A DNA stretch of 64,000 nucleotides from Collybiopsis luxurians FD-317 M1 (taxonomy: Eukaryota > Basidiomycota > Agaricomycetes > Agaricales > Omphalotaceae), in the NCBI GenBank assembly GCA_000827265.1, contig KN834780.1, forward strand, positions 118,030 to 182,029. The letters are read 5' to 3'. The notes beneath the pieces are model-generated. The model worked only from the letters and a program-made list of their open reading frames with translations, was not told the DNA's origin and did not search any database. The translations under genes were made by a program, and so were the position numbers. This document shows positions 57,709 through 64,000 of the stretch, piece after piece. Each line of letters starts with the position of its first letter. Position 1 is the stretch's first letter.

Positions 57709-59310
57709 ATTTCGTTCAACGTTGAACTCTCAACAACACAAGTACCAGCAGGACGGGGAGGAACCGGAGTCGGAATCGGATCCCTTTCGAACCAAGATTC
57801 TTTTATATACGAACGACCCGCTTCATAATTTAACGTCAGGTGTGGCTCGACCCCTTGAAGGTTCTGGAAAATCTATCAGTCATAATCAGATACTTTTTCC
57901 CTTTTATGCTCTTTTCTTCCACGTGAGGGTATCATCTGGCCCATATGCTCGAGGAAACCTAGATAACATTTCGCAGCAAGCGCGTACTAAGATTCCTTAG
58001 GCATATGCGGAATTCGTTCCCGGGTGAGAATTAGGGCGGCCGAAAGCTCGTGTAGGAGGGGTAAAACGAACACACACCCACTTCTACTTTGTCTGTCAGT
58101 GTGATCGCATTCGAAGTGATTGGTCAGAACGAATAAAGCGTAGCTTCCTATCCGCAACGGATCGTCAAGGAGACCCCACCCCACCCCCGCCTCTTCTCCC
58201 CAGACACACCTCCACTATTTCCTTAGCTTGCGAGCCGGACCAGATCCGCCCAGGGTATTGTATGTACAAAAGTTGTTGGTTTTTTTCCTCCGTGACACGC
58301 GTGTAGAGTTCCTACCACAATTGAACCCTACTAAACCTCATTTGAGCCACCCTTCACGCGCTCTACAGGCTGATGTACCGAAACTTGACAGATGGACAGG
58401 CGGTGGATACACGTATAGGGGGGTATTAGCAATGTACTTCATCAGTTGGAGCGCCAAGGTAAACAAGCTGCATAGAATTATGCGAGTCTAGGAATCATAT
58501 CCATAGGCTGTACATACCTGCCAAGTTATATCGAGTATAGTCGACCGAATAGCTTCACAGCTATCACATAGAGGCAAGCTATCAACTTCATTTTGTTTCA
58601 TTTGATGCATGTACAATCAAAGATCCCCACCCTCCTCCGAAGCTCTCCATAGGATACATATTTCGGATGAGCCCGGGAATGATATCGGGCCAAAAATCTC
58701 CATTGCAGTAAAAATAAGAGACGGGAGAACTCACGTCGTGGACCTGTCTGATATAACCAATTGCTCATCCCGCAAAGAGAGCGAGGAATCACCAGAGTCT
58801 GTTGTGAATAGGAAGGAGAGTCGTGGGGTCATCCATTCGAATGTCATACTCTAAAGGGCATCTATCAAGTGTCGAGCAAATTTCGCCCACTCTTCCAAAT
58901 ACTTCTTGTATTGTAGACTTTTCAGGGCGAGGAGATCTACAGCAGTCACGCCCTGCGAGCCCCCTTTCTCCTGCTGCAGCCCCAGAGGCGATCGTGATAG
59001 GTTCAGCACCGGGATAACCTCTGGAAACCGGCGTTCAGATCTTGGACCATGCCTAAAATAATTCTGCCTTCATTCCTTCCGTGGAATAACCCGACATCTT
59101 CTAGGACAGGTCGAATAGAATGAAGCATGGTTCAGGAATCTGGTTCGTTCTCTGGAACCCCGGAAAACGTGCCTGTGACGGAAATGTACATCGTTAACAA
59201 TGAGAGAACCATTTTTCAAAACGTATCAAAAGAAATATATAAACGACATGTCGATCCCCTGATAATAATATTCCCGTCCATTACCTGCATAAACGCCGTT
59301 CAATTCCGAT
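57709..59310. other. Intergenic upstream of the phosphatase gene
   Basis: No supported gene. An 81-codon plus-strand frame at 58,609 has no motif. The segment nearest 57,709 probably serves as the phosphatase promoter. Confidence 0.4.
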
Positions 59311-59319
59311 CTTTCCCGT

Positions 59320-59515
59320 AGCAAGGGATCCGTCGGTTTCTCAACACGTGACAGCTTCTTATTCCGAACAAAGAAATAGGAAAAAAAAGGGTGAAAAAAA
59401 CTTTTTGCGTGATTCTGTTTCTTCGAGGCCCATGAACCAGCCTTGAAATACTCAGTGTTTAGCAGACCATCCAAACGACATGGCTAAAAAAAGAACATAT
59501 ACGCGTACATTTAAT
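59320..59515 (-). pseudogene. Fragment duplicated from the adjacent SLC4-type transporter gene
   Basis: About 200 bp resemble 60,600-60,815 of the transporter gene on the same strand. The minus-strand reading GWFMGLEETESRKK matches, base for base in parts, the region coding WFMGADALQGNGITQK, and the flanking intron context (ACGCGTACA...) is also similar. Reading frames are broken, so it is a non-functional partial copy. Confidence 0.6.
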
Positions 59516-59531
59516 CCAACTAGAAAGCCTG

Positions 59532-59632
59532 TAGCCTGGTAAACAAGCCCTCGACGGGTTGTCGTTGTTAAACGAGTAACTTGGTTAGATTTCTTGCTTA
59601 AGCCGACACCTCTTAGAGGGGACCGCTTTAGG
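59532..59632 (+). repeat. Left arm of an about 100-bp inverted repeat around the transporter gene
   Basis: Starts TAGCCTGGTAAACAAGCC and ends GGACCGCTTTAGG. Its reverse complement, with moderate divergence, lies at 63,219-63,316. The two arms bracket the complete transporter gene. Confidence 0.75.
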
Positions 59633-60145
59633 CCTAGAAAGCCTAAGGCTTCATAGTATCATATTTCAGGTCCAGGAGTGTCAACAGATCATCATACTTA
59701 TCATGAAAAAGTGCATACCAAACCTTACCTCGCGATATGGGAATATAGTTTCCTTAAGGGAAGTTCCGGGGAACGAGCTTGCAAAAGTACTAGACATCGT
59801 GACGCACTGTTTGACAACAGCAATACCGAGATACTCAATGCGACATGGTTGACGACATGTGTGACAATCAGGTCAAGGTGAAGGGAAAGAAAAAAAAAAA
59901 GAAGGTCGAATAGAATTACTGTAAGTACGGGGAGGTTAAGAAACACGTCCATACAGACTTCATCTAAGTACTGTACTTTTCTATGTTACATACATCTGTT
60001 TACCATTTAAAAAATAGTATAGTTGGGCTAGTCGATTTATATGTGTAGACAGACTCTAGACTCTGGTCGACTAGCCATACCATAACCGTGACATTAGGTT
60101 CATATAAGAAAAGCGGTCATCATCACTCATCATCATCGTTCATTT
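59633..60145. other. Intergenic 3' flank of the transporter gene
   Basis: AT-rich, with CTCGACTAG / CTAGTCGA inverted motifs near 60,030-60,075. No gene seen. Confidence 0.35.
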
Positions 60146-62589
60146 CTACAAAGATCCTCCAACACTCTCCATGGTCTGTTATACACGCCAAAGTCGAAAG
60201 ATAATCAGTACAACATCCCCTTCACAGAAAGTAAACAAAGGAGAAGAGAGAAAGAGAGACAAGCGGTGGAAGAAGAGGGGGAGGAGAAAGAGATGGAGGT
60301 ACTCACAAAGGGTGACGCCGTAGGGCCATCTAATATCGCCAATTCCTCCAGCGTAAACGGAAGACGAGGGATGAGCCAGGTGCGGATGGGTATGAGAGCC
60401 ATAATAATAACAGGGAATCCGATAGCAGCTGAAACGAAACAAAAGCACGAGTCAGTCAAGATTCAACACCATGATCCAAAGTAGACCAAGGAATGGACCA
60501 GTAGTAGTAGCGTCCCCGTACGAGTACGAATACGCACCTATCGTCTGTGTAATAGCAAATGTAGCCCCAAACGCAACCAACTGAACTGCCAAAAACATCA
60601 CGATCCTTGATTTCCGAACCCTCCTAAGAGGATCATCTCTCGATGTTAACGTTTTATCCCGGAAAAAGTATAAAATCTTTTGCGTGATTCCGTTGCCTTG
60701 GAGGGCATCTGCACCCATGAACCAGCTGAAAAAAAATAGAAGGAAAACCAACAGCGTAAATAAAGGCATCCAGATAACAGGAAAAGAAAAACGCGTACAA
60801 TAATCCAGCCAGAACGCCTAGAGGATTCCGAATACACAAGTCAGGCACAAACAAGGTTCGGATAGTATAATACACACCTCTCGGAATAAGATTAAGAACA
60901 TGCAAGAACGGTCCAGAAAGCAGCACCAAACATAACGATCCTTGCGCCAAATTCGATACGCGCTGTTCCACGACGGCGATAGGCTGTTCCCGGTATTCAC
61001 GAGGTTCGGGTGAAGAATAATAACCTCCACCCTCACCCTCTTCCACCTTCTTTTTCTCTTTCGAATGCGCATGCTCGCGCTCACTCTGATTCTCTACATC
61101 ATCTTTCTTCGAGTCCGGTCGCCCCATCACGAGTAACGACGTCGTATGAATAGGAGCTTGAGGGATTAATCCATTCGGCGCAGGTATCCCCAGCAGGCCC
61201 GCCAGAAAAGTGGTAATCCCGAGAAGGAAAAAGTCGTAATGAAAACCTGGAGGTTTACGCAAAGGGAACTCTGACCCCTGTGCCATGAGGGACTGATCAA
61301 AGCAAAAGCAAAAGCAAAAGCTTATCAGTACCACGTAAACGATCTACAATCAACAGTGCGCTTTTTTCGCATTACTCACAGACACGTTATGATCAAAGAA
61401 AAACAAAATCCACAGGATGATCCCAAACGGAAGCGCTATCCCGACCCATTTACCTTCGAGCTGCCAAAACGGCACCAACCACGCTCTCCCATTGGCAGGC
61501 TGAAATGCCCCGCTGATCGGAAGCGTTTCGGGGTTGGTAGTGTTGAATCTGCCCCAGTAGGCCATGGCGGAAGAAGCAACGAGGGATATAGGCATGCCGT
61601 AATCAGCTAAAAACCTTCTGACGTGTCTATGAAAGAGGGTTTTCTGCGAGAGGCTTTGGAACAGGAAGGATACGACGAGCATGAGGATAGCCAGAATGAT
61701 GGAGACTAGAGCTCCTGGAAGAGCCGAAGAGTCGAATTGCCGAGTGATGACTTGGATTCCATATTGGAGATAAACCCATGATACGTAGAAGCCGAAGGTA
61801 TCGCAGGAGAATAAAGTGACATATTTTAGGAAATTGCACCCTTGAAAGGAAAAAAACGGCGATGACATCAGTTTTTTGAGATTCCGGAAGACTTGGCGTG
61901 AAGAAAAGGAAAGATGATGATACGCACAATTCAAGATAGCCGTTACCCAGTGGATGATAGCAGCCCAGAGGTAGACCCACCCCACAAAGTGGAGATAATT
62001 TGGGGCATCCGGCTGGCCTTGGATGATTCGGAAGATGGTCTTGTTGAAGACGGTGATGGGTCCTGAACCATATGGATCGGTGTCAGAGAAAGCGATCAAG
62101 ACGCAGGACGTAAAAAGAAACGAACCTGTAACGCCAGCGATAGTGAGAGGTTGGGCTCCGAAGACAGAGAATATGAAAGCAGCCATGAAGGACGCCAGGA
62201 GGACCTCTGCGACACCGTATTGCTGGGTAGTTTCGATGAGGTCCAGCGAGAAAGCTATCCCAGGGAGGACACTTCGCAGGAAAACAGTCAGAATGTGCCC
62301 CATGGAAAGACACGATGGAGACATACTTTGCGAAGAAGATGAGAGCAGTGGCGGGGACTACTCGATAATTCCAAGCATCCGTCCAATCCCTGCCGTAGTA
62401 AGGTGCTCTAGCTCGAATGTCAAGGAAGATTCCAGAGCCCAATTTAAAGACCCAATTGAGGATAGGATTCTTGAAAATTTTACGACGACGAGAATCAGGT
62501 GAATTGTATAACGTCGGCGCCGCCGAAGGATTAACAGACTCGGGCTCCATGGCCATTCTAGGGGCATCATCTATAGGAGCCGTCGCCAT
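60146..62589 (-). CDS. SLC4 / BOR1-type bicarbonate or borate transporter
   Basis: Plasma-membrane anion transporter of the HCO3- cotransporter family; fungal members mostly export borate. The start at 62,589 (MATAPIDDAPRMAMEPES) leads to DIRARAPYYGRDWTDAWNYR and ALIFFA, with a donor completing Asn, then VLPGIAFSLDLIETTQQYGV (family hallmark), SFMAAFIFSVFGAQPLTIAG, FVGWVYLWAAIIHWVTAILN, CDTFGFYVSWVYLQYGIQVI, LALPFGIILWILFFFDHNVS-like helices, GLLGIPAPNGLIPQAPIHT (highly conserved core), an acidic Lys/Glu/Ser-rich cytosolic insert, FMGADALQGNGITQKILYFF, and a short last exon reading TMESVGGSL. About ten or more helices. The N-terminus lacks the large cytosolic domain of animal homologues, as in BOR1. 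An inverted repeat brackets the gene. Confidence 0.92.
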
Positions 62590-63480
62590 CGTGAAGGTGG
62601 ATGTCGGGGAACGAGGTTACGGTCAAGTTGAGGTTAGGATTTGAGCCCACGCTATGCATTCAAGTAGTTTTGCCGAGTGGGGCTTGAGCTTGAGTTTATG
62701 GAACCGGTCAGAAAACCATTTTTTTTTCTGCAGTGTGGCGCGTAAGCAATTCAGATAAGATTATCTAAACTAAGCATGCCGCCGGCAAGGCGATTTCGGT
62801 CAGTGGCCAATGGCAGTTATGCACCTTAACTTCTTTGACGATTTTTCTTTCACACTTGATTTTCCATCCCTTTCCCACCATTCAGAACTCCGCCCGGTTT
62901 CAAGTAATGAGATGTCTGACCAGCACAGATGAATTCCGTAAAAAACCAAGATGACTATTGAACAGTTGCAAGGGGTATCTTTGGCCGGGTGCAAATATGC
63001 ATGACTCGAGGACCAGGTTTTTGTACCCTTAAAATGCATACCATTACCAAAGTTCGGGATTAACTTCAGTCATCGCACATTAGGCATTTAGCGTTTCCAA
63101 AGCCGATGGGTTACATCAAGCATTGACTGGGGATACGTAGCCTAAGTAATTCGGTATTGAGAGAGGCCTCGATCGTCTCCTTGAAACTTCAACCGCATGA
63201 TTCAGTATGACACTTACTCCTAAAGCAGTCCCCTAAGAGGTTGTCAGCTTAAGCAAGAAACCTCGTTAGTTTCTTGTTTACCAACGACAACCGGTTGAGG
63301 CTTGGTTACCAGGCTATATGACACTTGGTTGGGTCAACAACGTTTTCTAAATTTCGCTGGCCAACTACATATGCAGATATGTATGTATATCAGGAAGTAA
63401 GGTTAGTTTCAGAATTTTCGTAAGGGCGGAGTCTGGTTCGATGAATTGCCGAACATAGTCGTCCCTGATCCTTGTAGTGT
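62590..63480. other. Intergenic; promoter of the transporter gene and upstream DNA of the right-edge gene
   Basis: Contains the right arm of the inverted repeat (63,219-63,316) and, at 63,335-63,405, a block also found at 5,104-5,175 in the same orientation. No gene. Confidence 0.5.
63219..63316 (-). repeat. Right arm of the about 100-bp inverted repeat
   Basis: Reverse-complement partner of 59,532-59,632. Both arms share GTTGTCGTT and TTTCTTGCTTAAGC blocks. Confidence 0.75.
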
Positions 63481-63556
63481 ATTCGCCGCGCACTTAAAAG
63501 CAGCTTCATTCAAGTTATCGTTCTTTTTGCACCTCGGACTTGGATATTCCCTTGGA

Positions 63557-64000
63557 TGGATGCCAGACTGGGTGGATCAGGTAAGTGTGAACCCCAGCTT
63601 TTTGGTTGGCTAGAACGGTATATATTTATTGATGGATTCGAAGTATTAGGGCTGTTCCTCACTGGATGCGACATCATCTCGACGAGAAGGCAAGAGCTGG
63701 AGTATGTGTGGAGGTGAGTGAATCTTCCCCTTGGTCCTTTTGGTGATACCTCATACGGTTCTTAGGAGACCTTTTCAACTGACCCTTGTACGGGGTCTCT
63801 TTATTTTGGCTCGTTATCTGACGGTTGTAATTCACATGTGAGTAATCGTACTAGTAGCTTCCCTGGAGCGCAAACTGAACCTAAAAGTATTAGTTTAGAC
63901 ATCGTTCTGATAAGCGTCTTGAATACTAAAAGTGGCAAGCACGAGCCAATCCCAGATCAACTTTGCATATCTTTGCTTTTGTTTCGCGTCGTGTCCTGTC
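63557..64000 (+). CDS. DUF6533-type seven-helix membrane protein, 5' part (runs off the window)
   Basis: Paralogue of the gene at 3.2-4.5 kb, in opposite orientation. The start at about 63,557 gives MDARLGGS, then exons VLGLFLTGCDIISTRRQELE (YVWR), RPFQLTLVRGLFILARYLTV (VIHM) and EPIPDQLCISLLLFRVVS, cut by the window edge. Donor and acceptor positions match the left copy, except that the fourth exon probably uses an acceptor a few bases upstream. Function unknown; the rest lies outside the window. Confidence 0.7.

Noticed and set aside
58609..58854. 81-codon open frame
   Set aside because: Hydrophilic, Ser/Glu-rich tail but no start context, domain or splice partner; could be a tail of a lost membrane-protein gene but not supportable.
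1..64000. CRISPR, operon or bacterial insertion sequence
   Set aside because: Intron-rich eukaryotic genes throughout; no regularly spaced direct repeats, Shine-Dalgarno sites or bacterial transposases.

Overview
The window looks like nuclear DNA of a mushroom-forming basidiomycete (Agaricomycetes). Genes are densely interrupted by short introns of about 50-80 nt with GT-AG ends and a few GC-AG ends. It carries families typical of that group: DUF6533-type seven-helix proteins, LRR-like F-box proteins, secreted GMC oxidoreductases, and basidiomycete-type Tc1/mariner, hAT, Harbinger and integrase-like relics. I cannot name the species. No prokaryotic signals, tRNA, rRNA or CRISPR were seen.

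Layout. 0-2.4 kb: LINE relic and a 1.2 kb element with inverted ends. 3.2-4.5 kb (-): DUF6533 membrane protein; a second gene of this family runs off the right edge (63.5-64 kb, +). 6.5-7.3 kb (+): small secreted protein. 7.6-9.1 kb (-): F-box protein. 10.8-12.4 kb (+): membrane-anchored SET protein. 12.9-15.3 kb (+): NADPH-cytochrome P450 reductase. 16.4-50.6 kb: a duplicated oxidoreductase neighbourhood (see below). 51.1-52.3 kb (+): urease accessory GTPase UreG. 53.7-55.0 kb (+): Iwr1-like RNA polymerase II import factor. 55.2-57.7 kb (-): membrane-anchored histidine acid phosphatase. 60.1-62.6 kb (-): SLC4/BOR1-type anion or borate transporter, bracketed by an inverted repeat.

The duplicated neighbourhood holds three kinds of flavoenzyme: a class B flavin monooxygenase with an NTF2-like N-terminus (FMO, two intact copies plus a fragment), a secreted GMC oxidoreductase (two copies) and a salicylate-hydroxylase-like FAD monooxygenase (two decayed copies, each on the opposite strand upstream of a GMC gene). 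A short proline-rich ORF follows FMO and has a leader nearly identical between copies; one copy is broken, one open. A plausible ancestral unit is [salicylate-hydroxylase-like - GMC - FMO - small ORF]. Copy 2 keeps that order at 34.9-50.6 kb. Copy 1 is split, with FMO1 and the small ORF at 16.4-19.2 kb and the other two at 23.9-29.4 kb, separated by transposon-rich DNA. The set suggests stepwise oxidation of an aromatic or other small molecule; the substrate cannot be read from sequence.

Two transposable-element regions (19.3-22.4 and 30.8-33.7 kb) separate the copies. The clearest event is a 382-bp hAT-like element with intact ends and an 8-bp target duplication, inserted inside a Tc1/mariner transposase relic. 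A 90-N gap at 40,521-40,610 lies between two identical 301-bp blocks inside GMC copy 2. It is almost certainly an assembly artefact, and the gene reads through once the duplicate is collapsed.
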